From: Dermatophagoides farinae
Lineage: Eukaryota > Arthropoda > Arachnida > Sarcoptiformes > Pyroglyphidae
Assembly: GCF_024713945.1 (NCBI RefSeq)
Contig: NC_134686.1
Span: 1,574,001-1,638,000 of the forward strand
Direction of reading: 5' to 3'
DNA: 64,000 nucleotides
In this document: one piece after another, positions 28,609 through 43,300 of the stretch
Numbering within the stretch: the first letter of the stretch is position 1
How the letters are laid out: each line of letters opens with the position of its first letter
Made by a program: the position numbers and the translations under genes
The notes under the pieces: generated by a model
Told to the model about the DNA's origin: nothing
Database searches by the model: none
What the model saw: the letters and a program-made list of their open reading frames with translations, nothing else

Positions 28609-28652
28609 CAAAGACTGATGATTTTCTTTTTTTTTTTTTTTTTTTTTTTTTT
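28576..28652. repeat. AC tract followed by a T26 run
   Basis: An AC run (28576-28606) is followed after some 20 bases by 26 consecutive T at 28627-28652. The combination resembles the tail region of a retroposed element on the minus strand, but I see no element body or target-site duplication, so I call it only a simple repeat. Confidence 0.9.
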
Positions 28653-29607
28653 GGATGAAAAAAAAGTTTCAATTTTTTAAGATGACAACAACAACAACGA
28701 CAACAACGAAGAAGAAGCCATTTTCTTCCATTTTTCTCGCTCCATCTCTATCTCACACACGCACAGACACGTTTTAAAGGTTCCTTAGAAACGAAACCAT
28801 TTATTTAAGAATAACAAAAAAAAAAATAGAGAAACGCTAAATGTCTTTATATGACAACAACAACAACAACAACAAAAAACGAAAGAATTTTTTGAGAAGC
28901 AAAAAAAAAAAAAAAATGTCATCAACAAACACACCCTTTCAGAAAAGAAAAATAACATCCAGAATCTTTATTTGACAAAAATGAAACGAATGAGTGACAT
29001 TCAAATTCACATATATATGGTATCACGAATTATCATCATCATCATCATCATCGTCATCATCAAATTATTTTTTATTATCTGCAAAATAAAATAAGAAAAA
29101 AAACAACAAGAATCTAAATTGACTCTAGTCACGATTATTAAACTTGCGGAATAATTGAATAGAAGATCAAAAACAAAACAAAACGAAAAAAATGGAATAG
29201 AATCCGGTTGATAAAGATTGAACAGAATCGTTGAATCTATCTTATTTCATTACATTTTATATTAATACGATTCGTTTAATTCGTCTACCATTTTTTTTGA
29301 TCATCTTCAACATGATTCTTTTACATTCATCCAAATGGCTAGATTTCTGGTATTAAGCTTTCACGTTCAAATTTGTATTCTATTCTCATTTATTTTATAT
29401 ACTGGCTTTTTGGCTGCTGCTACTGCTGCTGTCTAATTCAATTCAAAAAAAAAAACAAAACAAAACAAAAAAAATTGACAAACTATCGTGTCCATATAAA
29501 CTACAAAATAAACTTGATAAGCACAAAATTTTTTACGGATAATCCAGATTCTCTTTTTTTTTATTCCCAAATTGATTGAATGAATGAAAATCATGGCTTA
29601 GTGTCCA

Positions 29608-29611
<4 letters not shown>

Positions 29612-29646
<35 letters not shown>
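29612..29646. repeat. (GT)n microsatellite, about 17 units
   Basis: An uninterrupted GT run in the gene-poor stretch. No neighbouring feature gives it a role. Confidence 0.95.
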
Positions 29647-29649
<3 letters not shown>

Positions 29650-30090
29650 TCTCACACGAATTGGCAAGATAAAAGAAAAAAGAAAAAGAAAAAGAAAAAT
29701 GTTCTGATTGCATGACCGATTTGGATGAGAGAAATAATAAATAAACATACCGTTTTTTTTTTTGATTCTGCTCCAGAGAAACAAAACAAAACCAAATCAA
29801 ATCAAACCAACAACAAAAAAAAAAGAAAAAAGAAAAAAAAAGTTCGTGGACAAAATTCTTGATTCTATTTTAAAATACGCATCATTGATTCAAAAGCGGC
29901 CATTGGCCGTCATAATCATCATTATATTTAAATATTGCTGATAACAAACGATGTTGATGATGCTGATGATGATGGTGAACTGAAGTTTTTTTTTTTTTTT
30001 TTTTTGGTTTCACTTGCTTAAAGGGCTGAAATTTCTTCTTCTTTGGAAAATTATTCGGGTCAAATACAAATTGGTTATTTAATCACACAC

Positions 30091-30122
<32 letters not shown>

Positions 30123-31006
30123 GGTTAAATCCACGAAAAAAAAAATTATGATTCACCACACACACACACACACAAATACACATTTAGGTTGAAATAGGAA
30201 ATTTTTTTTTTTCGTTTATCTTTGCAATTTGAAAACGGAAGAAAACATTCATATCAATCGGAAAAAAAAACACTGAACACATTCACACACACAGACAAAC
30301 ACTAGGTTATTATTTGGAACGTTGAACCAAATCAAACACAGAGTGAATGATGAAGGAAGGAAACAAAACCAAAAAAAAAAAAAAAAAAGAAAGAAAGAAA
30401 AAAAAATCAAAAATTCAAAACTTAAAATGAGATGAATTTTTCTTCTTTTTCTTTGTCTTTGAACACACACGCACACACACACACCATACAAATATACGAA
30501 CAGGACAGGATGACAGACAGCCAACCAAACGAAATAAAAGCCAAAATAGTACTGAAAGGGCCACCAAAACAAACTATACTGAAAAAAAATAGCTATCCAC
30601 AATCGGGAAAAAAAAGAGAATTACACCAACCAGACAGATATATATCATCATATCATCCGTAGATATGTATGTGTGATATATATAACACTGATGGATTCAC
30701 AATCACATTCTTTTTCTGCTTCTTCTTTTTCATATCGTAGTTGAATATCGTCATTTTGTATTTTGTATTTTTTTTTTATTTTTTTTTTTGGCGCCATGGT
30801 TTTTATTTCACACACACACACAAACACATTTGTTGTATTTTGGTATATATTATTATTATATGGATCAATGTATAGAAATTCAAATGTGAATATTGGTTGT
30901 TGAAACAGAGAAACAGGATCGAATGACCAGAATTTTGTTGTTGTTGTTTTTTTTTCATTCTTCATTCGTTTTGTTCCAAATTCAATTTGATGCCACTACC
31001 ACCATC

Positions 31007-31039
<33 letters not shown>

Positions 31040-31605
31040 TGATTCTAATCATAATTGTTTGGTTTAGGTTGTTTTGGCGCCAAACTTTATATTTAATGGA
31101 CATGGAACTGATATATTCATCCGTTTAACAAAAAAAAAAAAAAAAAAAAAAAAAATAGTAGTAGCATATAGATGAATTGAAAAACATGAACATCCACATA
31201 CCACCCATATACACATAGACATATAGACATGGATGGTTATGTTGAAATAGTGTTGTTGTTGTTGTTGTTTTTTTTATAGTTGATTCAAATGGTTTTCATT
31301 TTTACATTTATTTGTTTATATGTTATTATTGAAATTGGAATATTCAATTAACGAAACAGAACGAAAAAAAAAATTGAATCAAAATGAAATTTCATTTCAC
31401 AAATGAACATTATTTTCAATTTCGTTTCAATTGGCATTGTAAAATTTTAAATTTTAAATTTAAATTTTTCTTTTACTTTTCCAATGTGATTGACATTTTA
31501 TTACCAGAAGAAAAAAAAATTTTTTTTTTCTGGCTATATCAATGAACAATCAAATGTGTGTCCGTGTGTGTGTGTGTGTGTGTGTGTGTAGCCATTCGTT
31601 TTTAT

Positions 31606-31636
<31 letters not shown>

Positions 31637-34600
31637 TATTGGTATTTGAAATGATAATAAGATTCTGGTTATTCTTCAATGAATCACTAAAGAAAAAAAG
31701 AAATAAAAGAACCACGCACACGAATAAAAAAAAAACACAGTGAGACATAACGAGAAACTGAAATTCAAATTCAAAAAAAAGAAAAAAAAATTCAATTGAA
31801 CCATAAAATTAAAATGAAAATTTTTCATTTTCATTTTCATTTTCATTTTCATTTCCATTTCTATTCATTCGTTATATGAAATCACCATAAATTTTCGATT
31901 GTCATTTTTTTTCTGGCTCATCCATTCATTCATTCATCTACCACGACATGGCTATTAAAAAAATATGAAATTGGCTTCAACGAAAATTATTTCACTTCGA
32001 TGATGATGACGATGACGATGACGATGACGATAATTTAATCTCTGAAGGATTTATTTATTTATTCCATAAATTGAATATGCAAACGTTTAAAATTGCCAGC
32101 TTTAAATTCTGCAGCTAATTTTGGATTTTTTTTCTCTGCAAAAAAAAAACTGTCGCTGTTTGTATAATTATACCGGTATATGGATGAACAAAAAAAAAAA
32201 AAAAAAAAAAAAAACAAAAACAAATTTTAATTAAATTGTGTATGTATGGCGGTTGTTGTTGTTGTTGTTGTTGTTGTTATGATGAAACAACAACAATCGT
32301 TTCGTGGTGAAAAAAAACAAAACAAAAATCCGTTTACAAGAAAAAAAAATTCATTAATTCAAATCTGTATATCATTCACAAATATCATTACTACATTTCA
32401 TTAACATTTTATTTCTATCTATTCTATTTATTCGTTTTTTTATCTATTGAAATCATTTGGTAACATCTTTTATGAAGGGCAATGAACGTTTTTTTTATTT
32501 TTTATATTCATTCGTTTATTCTCTCTCACATCAACAAATATAAATATACGAATGTGGTGATGTAATAAATTTGAATTTAATGTAATATACACACCCACAC
32601 ACACATACACTGAATGTAAATTACCTACGAAAAATAAAATAAAAAAAATACTTGTACCAGCATATAATAAAAAAAAGAAAAGAAAGATGAAATAAAGACA
32701 AAAGACAGAAAAAAAAGGTTAAACGAAAAATAAATAATCATCACAGAAATGGTTGTGCTGGTTGTGTTGGTGACTGGTGCAAAATGGCAATCCAAAAAAC
32801 AACAACAAAAAACAACAACAACAACCCATAACTGAAAGCAAAAAAAAAAAAAAAACATATAGTGATGTAATAAAAAAAAAGTGCTATAAATTTTTTTTTT
32901 GTTCTTTACCCCGCTTGTTGTTGTTGTTGGTCGTCGTACAAACATTACATTACATAAACATATATATATAAACTTTATATATCCAGTATAGAAATAATGA
33001 ATTTCGAACAAGAATGTCGAAATAGTCATAATCATACAGTGATAAAGTAGATAGTATCACAAAAGACATAAATGTGTGTGTGTGTGTGTGTAAATAAACG
33101 AATAACATGAGTTTTGTTTGTTTGTTTGTCTGTTTATTTGTTTATTGACGATCCAAATGAATGAATGGAACGAAATGAAACGAAACGAAACGAAAAAAAA
33201 TTCTCTTCAAGACAAGATTTAGATTCATATAGAATTCATAAATATTGCATATGTAAATTGAATGTACGAATCGGCGTATTATTTTTTATTATTATTATTA
33301 TGATTGTATAATGAACCATCGATTGGCTATTGAACATCAATGACGTTTTTTTTTGTTTCTTTTTCTGGTTGAATGCTGACTTCACTGTGTTGCATTTTTT
33401 TTTCTATATTGTATTGTTGTTCCAACAATACAATGAGATCGTGATCAATTTATCTGATTATCCAATTCATTTGATAATGACAATGATGATGATCGATAAA
33501 ATTAAAATTTTTTTTTTCACTCGTGCTCACACCATTTTTTTTTGTATTATTGTGGTTATCGATTCTAGTCACACCAATTTTTTTTTTTTTTTTTTTTGAT
33601 CATTTCACAAAGAATCAAAGAAACAAAAAAACATTTACATTTATGGATCATCATACAAAGAATTTCAGTTCAATTTAGTTTTTTTGATATTCTTGTTCAT
33701 TCCAATGCTTTTATTGTTCCAGAAAAACGGAACCAAAAAAAAAAAAAAAAAAAAAATTCACTTTTCAACAAAAACCAAAGTGACAAGTGAAAATAAAATG
33801 AAAATGAAAAAAAAAAATAGAACGAGAACGAGAAACAAAAAAAAATCAATCAAATCATGAAAAGTGAAATGAAAATGTTTTTCTCCTGCTTCTGTGCGTG
33901 TGTGTGTGTGTGTGTGTGCGTTTGTTACAATTGTCTCAAATGGCGATTCCTATAGAGAGAGAGAGAAATTTCGCAAAAGAGAAAAAAAATAACTGAAATC
34001 TCAACAAAGATTAATTCAATACATTAGTACACAGCAGTGTGTGTGTGTGTGTGTGCAGCCAATTTTTTTTTCATCCTTTTCATTCACATTTTATTCCATG
34101 ATTTTTCCATGATTTATATTGAAAATAATATATGGGGAAACAAAAACAAAAATAAAAATAAAAAAAAATAACCCGAATGGCATCGAATCATTCATTCATT
34201 TCATTCTTTATTTTCGGTCAATTGTTTCGATTAAGATGGATACAAACATAACGAAACCAATAGCAAAGCAAAAAAAAAAAAACCTAATCAGCTTAATCGT
34301 ATTCGATCGATCACAAACACAAACAACATTTGAATTCAAATCCATAACAAAAAACCAATGATGATGATGATGAACAACAACGAAAAAGAAAAAATCATAA
34401 AGTCAACCAAATGTCGACACATTCAAACGAAAAGAAAAAAATATACATCATTATCATCATCATCATCATCATTCAAGTATTTCGAAATATATAATTCTAT
34501 TATTCTTGCTGTTGTTGTTGTTGTTGTTGTTGTTGATGTCATATAAATTACATATATCCATACTATGAGATGAATAGAATTTTTTTTTCATTTCTTATAT

Positions 34601-37600
34601 TCTTCAAGGGGATTGGATGTTTTTTGTTCGTTGTTGTTTGTTTGTTTTCAACATTACATTAAATGAGATTTTTTTTTCTCAAAATTCTTCATGTTATTAT
34701 TGTTGTTGTTGTTGATATTGTTGTTGTATTTCTGTATAACAACAACAAAACAGAATCAACAGAATCAATACAAGGCAATCAATGACTTAATGTGGTCATA
34801 ATACCAATGATGATGATGATCAGAATATTCTGTGTGTGTGTGTGTGTGTGCGTTTTTTATACACTTTAACCACATGAAATTTGATCGAATATTGCTGGTT
34901 TTTTTTTATTCTTCATTCCAATAAAATTCAACATTGTTAAAAAAAAACATCAAATTACTAACCAGGATTTTTTTTCTGTTCACCATATTCAAATTCATGT
35001 TTTTTTTGGCCTAAACATATGTACCAGTGTTAGTGTAGTATTTTTTTCCGTTGATTACAATTTATTTTAAAAGCAAAGAATATTCTGTTCTCAATTCAGG
35101 GTATTCATGTTTAGTGAGAGGAGAAAACAAAAGAAAAATGAAAAGTTTTTCCATCCATTTATCTATCTGTCGAACGGAAGTGATGGTAAAAAAAACTGAT
35201 TTTAAAATAACGTAAAACAAGGGAAAAAAATCAAAAAACGACGACGACGACGACAATAATAATCATAACTGAGGGGCAGAATAAGAATGAAAAAAAAATT
35301 CACAGAACAACAGAATTCACCAAACTAAACTCCATATTTAGTGATAGAAAACTACAACTGAAACAACAACAACAACAAGAATATGGAACTCTTGAATCAA
35401 ACAATAATGATGACGATTATTATAAAACATTATTTTTAACGTCGATAACAACAACAAAAAAACTTTTGACATCATCATCATCATCATCATCAGCAACAAC
35501 AACGATCATTTGGATCGTTTTTATTATTTTTTATTTTTTGGTCTCATAATATATCAAGTGAAAAAAAAAATTCGAGCGCATCAATTTCTTGTTAGCGGAC
35601 ACCAATGATAATAATGAAGGCGGTGGTGGTGGTGATGATGATGGTGGTTGTGGCAGCTGCACACACACACAAAAAATTGCACAAAGTTTCATTTTAATAA
35701 CACACGATAAAATAAAAAAAAACTTTTTCTGTTTTTTTTTGTTGCTGTTTTAAAATAAAAAATGTTTTCGGTTAGAGATTCTATCATCATCATCATTGAT
35801 GTGATGTGGTTTTTTTGCCATCATCATCATCATTATCATCAGTCGTTGATAATGATCGAATACTTTCCATGGATTCATTGTGTGTGTGTGTGTGTTTTTT
35901 TATCATTTAAATTCATTTGATGATTATCTGGTTATTTTTTCACACATCTCGTTCAAGTTTAGCCATCGTCTGAGCAATTGGAACAAAAAAAAATCAACAC
36001 TAACCTAGATTCTGGTTGTTTGTAAAGAGGAAATTTGAAATAAAAAAAATCTATGAATTTTAAAATTTTCATCATTGTGGAAATGTTGTTTTTTTCTTTC
36101 AAACAGTTTTAAAACAAAAGTTTTTTTTCTCCTCCTCTTCTTCTTCTTCTTCTTCTTCTGTGCCCATCCACATCTTGGTCATCAAACTTTATTCCATTTT
36201 GGTTATTGTTTTTGTGTAAACACACACACACACACAAACACACACCACCACCACCATCATCATCATCATCATTGCATTGAATCTATAGCAACGAATCAAA
36301 TGGAATTTTTAAATGGAAAAATGGAACAAAAACAACAACAACAACAACGGGCCAAGAAAAAAACTATGGTTGAATGATTTCAATCCATTCTTTTTTTTCA
36401 GGAGGGGGATTATGGTGGGGGTGGTTATTTCCTATTGAATGATGGATTTTTTTTTCTCTCCCTCTCCATCTTTCTCTCTCTCTCTCTCTCTCTCTGGCTT
36501 TTGTTGTTTAAAAAAAAACATCGAAAACAAACAGACAAAAAATGTGATTACAATTTAAACAATTGTTTCTTCTTCACTGTTGATCAAATGGAAAAAAAAT
36601 CACTACTACAACAAAACAGGAAATACATCCCAATTGGAATTCATTCTTGTCAGTCATTTGTAGATGAAGAAGAAAAAAAATCTTTTATTGTTATCGTATG
36701 GAAAACTGAAATTATCATTTTTTTTTTTGAATAATTTTCAACAGCAGCAGCGATATATATATGATTGAGGGTGATGATGATTCTGGTGATGATTCTGGCA
36801 ATGATTCTGGTGAATGAAATGAAAAAAAAAATCTAGGCCAACAGCAACGAATTTTGTTTTTTTTTTCATTTATAACCTAATTATGCATGAATATTTTTTT
36901 ATTTGTTTGATTGTTTGATTGTTGTTGTTGTTGTTGTCATCATTAATGATGATGATGATTCCAAGTCTACAGAATTTTTTTTTTCGCAGTAAAAAATAAA
37001 CTATAAGCTGACAACAACAACAAACAAACGAACAATCTAAAACCAATCTAAATTTGACATGTAATGGTAGTGGTGGTGATGGTCGTCGTCATTTTGTTGT
37101 TGTTATTATTAATTATATGCATGGTATATACCAACATCGTAAGATAAGAAAAGCCAGAAAAATATCCATTGAACTTCCAACAGCAACAACAACAACAACA
37201 GCGAAAAAAAAGACAAAGAATTTATCGATAAAATTGCGATCAATTGATATTATTGATAATAGAATACAAAATTCTATTGTTATCACACACACACCGTATA
37301 TTTTGAACATCATTATCATAGTTCATCATTATTATTATTATTATTATTACCAAGAATCGATTTATTTGTTTGTTTGTTTGTTGTTGTTTTTTTTTTTGCT
37401 TACAAAGTCAATTATCAATCAGAAGATCATATTTTGTTTCATTTTTTCCATACACACCAACACACACACACATACACAAAAATCTGATTAAATCATGGAG
37501 AATAAATCGATAACATTATGGAAACAAATTTGTACGCAAACAACAACAACGACGACGACGACGACGAACAAACTAAAAACGCAAAAAAAGGCCAAGGCGT

Positions 37601-40065
37601 GTCTTGTATTTTTGTATTTTTTTTTTTTTTTTTTTTTTGGATAAAAAAAACTGAAAAACAGAAAAAATTTTCAACAATAATGATGATGATGATGATGATG
37701 TTCGAATATCGAACACTATATATCGGTCACTATATGTACTATATCCGTAATCAAAATCGATCATCAATCATTATTGGTTGTTTTTTTTTTTTGGATAGTG
37801 AAAAAAAAATCCATAGTTTTCATTTAATGATGACGACAATGATTATGATCAATTTTGATGATGATTTATAGTTTCAATAAATAAAATAAAAAAAAATTGT
37901 GGAAAGTAACAACAACAACAACAAAAAAAAATTCTAAAATTGAATGTCAAATGATAATACTACACAACAACCGAACAACAACAACAACAACAACAACTAT
38001 CAATCGAGTACATGGACAGTGCAGAGAGTCCAAAAATACTGAAAATTTCCGGACCAAAAACTTTAAAAAAATAAATTCGATGATCATCGTGATGATCATC
38101 ATCATCATGATGATTTCGATTGTGAGTTAAAATCAACCAACCAAATAAAAAAAAAACGATTGACCAAAAAAATTGTAGAAAAAAAAATAGTCAACTCATC
38201 ATCATTAACATTTGATGATACAAATCATTCGTTGTAGTGCCGGTCATCGTAGGTCATTTACTGTTTTTTTTGGTTGGGCCACCGGAACAACAATAATAAA
38301 TATTTAAATCGATTAAATACACCCATAAAAAAAACATACATACCACATAGAGAAGAAATAGGATTAAATGAAGATTTTTTCAAATGTTGTTGTCGTTTTT
38401 GTTGTTGTTTGTTGTTGTTGTTTGTTGTTGTTGTTGTTGTTTATGTGGACCAACGAAGCGAAAACACAAATTTGAATTGTTGCTCATGAAAAAAAACAAC
38501 AGAGAAAAAAAAACAAAATAAATCAAATTGATCATGTTCCTGGATGAAATGGTCTGTATTATTTTTTTTTTCAGATTTCCTCAAACGATACAAGATTAAA
38601 TGATTTCCATCACCATCATTTTTGACGATGATGACGACTATGACGACAACCAAACAATGTCTAAAACGATGATGGTGAACGATGAACAAAACAAAAAAAA
38701 AACAAAAAAAAATGACAAAAGTTTTCTTTTTCACGGTTAAGAAAATGTAATGCTTTTTCATTATTGTTCATCACAATTTTATAGTAGACTTGTCAATGTC
38801 TCAGGCAAACAAACAAACAAAAAAAAAAAAAACTGAAAAGATGCAGCGATCATGATGATGATGATGAAAATCCATGTCATCATTTTGCAAAGAATCAGAA
38901 GTTTTTTTTTCATAGGAAAAAAAATGACTATCGTTCCTGGTTGCTGTGATTTTTTTTTTTTGGTTTGATGCGAAACATTCGAATGAATGAATGAATGAAC
39001 GATAGCCGTACATTGAAGAATTACTCATGAAAATAAGAAAGAAACATTTTGAAATCTAGATCAGAAAATGAAGAAAAAAAAACCATTTCCAGTCAAATTG
39101 TGTTGTAGGTTTTTTTTCTCTCTACTGGTATTTTGTCTAGAAGTTGAGATTCGTTTTTCGTTTTTTTTCCGTTGTTGTTGTTTTTCAACGGAATTCAACA
39201 TTTTTTAAACGACTTGGGCTTTTCACTTTTCGAAGAGCTACTTCTTGATGATGATTCTGCGAATATAAAGAATTCAGAAACTTTTTTAATTGATTCAAAT
39301 AAACTGTCGATTGGATCGATGAATCGATCGATGGATTGATCGATCCTCAACAATGATGGATAGATGTGGATCTGGATTGGTTTTTTTTTATTTGTTTGTT
39401 CATTTGAAAATGATTTTTTAATTCAAAAATAGAAATTTTTTTTAAAAAATTTAAGCAAAAGTGAAAATTTGACAACATACATTTATCCATATGTAAATAA
39501 TATAAGAATATGTATAGAATAAGTGGTAAGCAAAAAAAAAAAAAAAAAAATTGAGAAAAAAAATGAAATTTAAAAACAGAACTGCAGAATTGAAAAATTG
39601 AAATTGTTACAATCAAATCATCATCATCATCATATATCCGTATGGCATTTTTTTGTTTTTGTTCTTATCACACACTGGCCATTCACGATATGGATGTCAT
39701 CGTGTTTTGTTTGGCAATTTTTTTTTCTTGTTTGATGATTGTGTGTAATGCTAAGATTTTTTTTTTTATATATATCGGGCACAATATATAATCAATTTAT
39801 TTTCCATTCATTGAATGAATGAATGAAAAAAATTGGTCACAAAAAAAAAGAAAAGCTTTCAAATATGAAGACAGCAAGAATAAAAAAAGAAAAAAAAATG
39901 GCAAGAAAAATCTATTTTTTTTGTCCTATTGTGTATGTGTGTGTAATGTATGTATGTTTTTTTTATATTTGATCGTTTGCAGAAACATAATCTATAACAT
40001 GTAACATGACAAGGAAAAGAAACATATAGAAAAAAAAATATATCTGACCAAAGTTTGTCGTATTC

Positions 40066-40098
<33 letters not shown>

Positions 40099-40255
40099 AG
40101 TGAAAGTGTAAGACAACCAAACCATTTATACATTGGAATTTGCCGTTGGGAGAGAGTGAGAGAGACAGAGAAAAACCGAATCAAATTGAATTGAATTGAA
40201 TCAAAGATCAAATGTAATCGGGTAATATCTCTTTCTCTTTCACTTCGATCATTCG

Positions 40256-40261
40256 TTTATT
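40256..40261 (-). promoter_or_regulatory. Candidate polyadenylation signal of the SLC35D gene
   Basis: AATAAA on the minus strand, about 120 bases beyond the transporter stop codon. Chance occurrence is likely in AT-rich DNA, so this is a positional guess. Confidence 0.3.
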
Positions 40262-40381
40262 TTTTTTTATTGATTCTGATGTATTTTGATTTTTTTTTCT
40301 CTCTCTCTCTCTCTCTAAATGTTTTAAATTGTTATATATTAATTCTCTTGACTGACTGGCTGACTGACTGACTGGTTGACA

Positions 40382-43300
40382 TTATTCTTTCACTGTTGAT
40401 TGTTTTTTAGAATCCGGCAATGATGATGACGTTGTTGTTGTTGTTGACGATGTTGTTGATGATGATGATGATGATGATTGAGAAGATTTGTGCACAAATA
40501 TCACATACGAATATATAAGACTGCCAATCATCGATATGTTAAGGCCGATAAAATTTACAATAGAAAATATATAATCACCACCAATGTACATTCCAATAAA
40601 TGTCACTAGAATATTCTATATGAATGAATGAAAGAAAAATAAAAACATATATTATTACATGACAAACAAAACGAAAATATATGAGAAAAAGAGAGAGAGA
40701 GAGACAGAATAAAGAATCATCATGTTGTCTTTTTTCTTTTTTTTTGTTGGCAATATTTTCATGTCAAAATATTTTTGAAAACACAATTTTAGAAATCAAA
40801 TAAATATAAATGCCTAATGTTTATCGTAAGATTCTGTGTGTGTGCGACTGATCAATGATTGAAAGTGTAGAATTTTTGATTTTTTTTTCAATTATCTTAT
40901 TCATAATCGTTCATTCTGGTGTGTGTGTGTGTATTGTTATTCTAATAGAAAGATATTGGTTTCAAGAAAAGAAAAATCTCAAAGAATACAAACGTGAATA
41001 GAATCTGAAAATAGAATCAAAATTCTTAACAACTAACTACATATATTTGGCATTTTTTTCTTCAAAATTCAGACTATTTTTGAATGATTCTGATTTTTAT
41101 TCAATGTAATATTCTTCAATCAATCAATCAATGATGTTTAATATATATATATTTGATTATTATTTATCATTTTTAAATTTATTGATTCAATTTTTCACTA
41201 ACCTTTAAACAACCAACAATGGTTGTTGTTAATGCCGAATTATATTGTGTACATAATGCCGTTGAATACATCAATACAAATCCCATTATATTGGACATTA
41301 AAAATGCCAATACAAACCAAGGTGAATTCCAATGTTCAAATTCTAGAAAACATTGTCGCCAATCATCCACACATAATGATAATAGAAATAATGGTATCGA
41401 TATGAATAAAGCATTATAATATAGAATTCCATATTTGCCTAAATCCTATCGATTTTATTTTTTCGTTTTCATTACAATCACACAAACACAAACACACACA
41501 CAAACGAATATTACAGCAACGATGTTTGATGAATCAAAATGATAAAATTTGATGACACAAATAGTGCAAAGACATAATCAATCATTGTCGTTGTCATTAT
41601 GTTGGTTTGGTTGTTCGAATGACCAATGGATACATTGATATCAATGATGTGCACACGGTGGTTGACAAACATATCCAAAAATAACAATAATCAGACACAT
41701 ATATACGCATACATATGGGAATCATCATCATCAATAATCGATCATTGTAATTGAAAATAAAGGGCCATCAGATGAGTATATATGTATATATATTGAACGA
41801 TGATGATGAATAATAATGACAGAGTGAAAAAAAATGAAAATAAATGATCAGAAACCAAGAATGTTTCAAGAATTGATGATAAATAAAATAAAATAAAAAA
41901 AACTTACCCTTGAATCAAGTTTCTTTTTCATGTATATACCATTAAAAGTGGAAAAAATATCGTTGAGCAATACACAAACATAACCCATCATATCGAATGC
42001 CAGATCGTTGCTGTGAAATGAAAAAAAAAATTAAAAAAAAGTCGAAATTTGAATTTGAATTCGATTCAAGAATCAGTAAAAAAAATTTCAACAAAAAACT
42101 AAACGCCATCTATCGTATAGAAACATGTATTTTTTCCACAAAGTTTGATGAACTTTTTAATGAATAAAAACCATTGCTATTGCTACAAGAATGAAATTCT
42201 TTCCAGAATTGCCAAACAAGAAAAAAAATGAACACGACAAAACATATTATTATGAATATGATATATATAAACTAAACACTACTTGTTGAATGGAAAATAA
42301 AAATCAAATAATTGCTTGATCGATCAAACATACATATATATTGATTACATTTGATTGATGATTGACACACACACACACACACAATGCCAATGAACTTTGA
42401 TTTTTAGCTGAATTAAATTTTTACGAGTCGTTAAATCTGTGTGTGTGTATGTGTGTTTTTATGAGATTTCATGTGAAAATAAAAATGGCAACTATCGTGA
42501 TTGGTGATCAACGAACAGAAATAAGAAAAGAAAAAAAAAATTTACCTGGCTGCAATTATGGCACCACCGATCATCATGAAAACGGTCATTTTAATAGTCA
42601 TAGATTGTGTTATACTAAATTTTAAAAAAAACAATCAATTTGAAAGAATTTTTTGTTCATTTAAACAAAAAAACTTACCCTAGAATATAATATTCACCAA
42701 TCATTGTCATTAGAATGGTGAATCGTCGTAACACGGTCAACATTGGAAGATTTAAACGTTTAGTTGAACCAAGACCGGCAACTAAATTGCCGAAAAAAAA
42801 TATCGGCAATGGTGATATTTTAACATTCACATCACGTGAATAATATGGATATTTAATAAGACCAATACGTCGACAAATATTCAGTACAATAATAGTGGCC
42901 AACACTTGGCCTAAACCAACAATCATTACAGAAGGAAAACTAAAAAAAATGTGACAAAAAAAACAAATGAATAAATAAATTGAATTATTCTAGAGACAAA
43001 AATAAAAAAAAAACAACTTACTGATAGGTTGTCAAGATAATTTTGTTGATTACAACCAATAAGAATGATGATATTGCAAAAAATAATGCCGAAAATACTC
43101 GCATCATCATTGGGCCACGACAGAAACAGGATTTGAATAGAACCATAAATGAAATTCGAAATTTCGATTGTTTTGGTCGTGTTCGAATGATTTTGATTTT
43201 ATTACAATTAATTGGTTCAACAGCATTTTTTAAACAAGATGACGATGATGATGAATTTAATTCATCTTCCATTTTTTCTTCTGATGTTTGACCTTCAACA

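Larger units (their letters stand above)
17373..40381. other. Gene-poor stretch of about 23 kb
   Basis: Between the first recognised receptor exon and the transporter stop codon I find no conserved coding exon on either strand. Open frames here are translated microsatellites (Cys-Val, His-Thr, poly-Asn, poly-Ser, poly-Thr) or Phe/Lys/Ile-rich AT sequence. The DNA contains CA, GA, CAA, CAT and poly-A tracts, an 85-base tandem duplication (20787-20957), a perfect TTTGGCGCCAAA palindrome (31073-31084) and a 34-base near-palindrome (39313-39346). Because receptor exon 1 appears to have an acceptor just upstream of its ATG, some of this may be a 5' UTR intron of the receptor gene. Confidence 0.6.

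Noticed and set aside
28627-28652. T26 run (and similar runs at 31130, 32190, 54000) as retroposon tails
   Set aside because: No element body, internal promoter or flanking target-site duplication is visible next to any of them.
37054-37491. 145-codon open frame on the plus strand
   Set aside because: Its composition is Thr, Tyr, Phe, Ile and His-Thr runs from CAA, ATT and CA repeats. No domain-like segment, start context or splice logic supports it.
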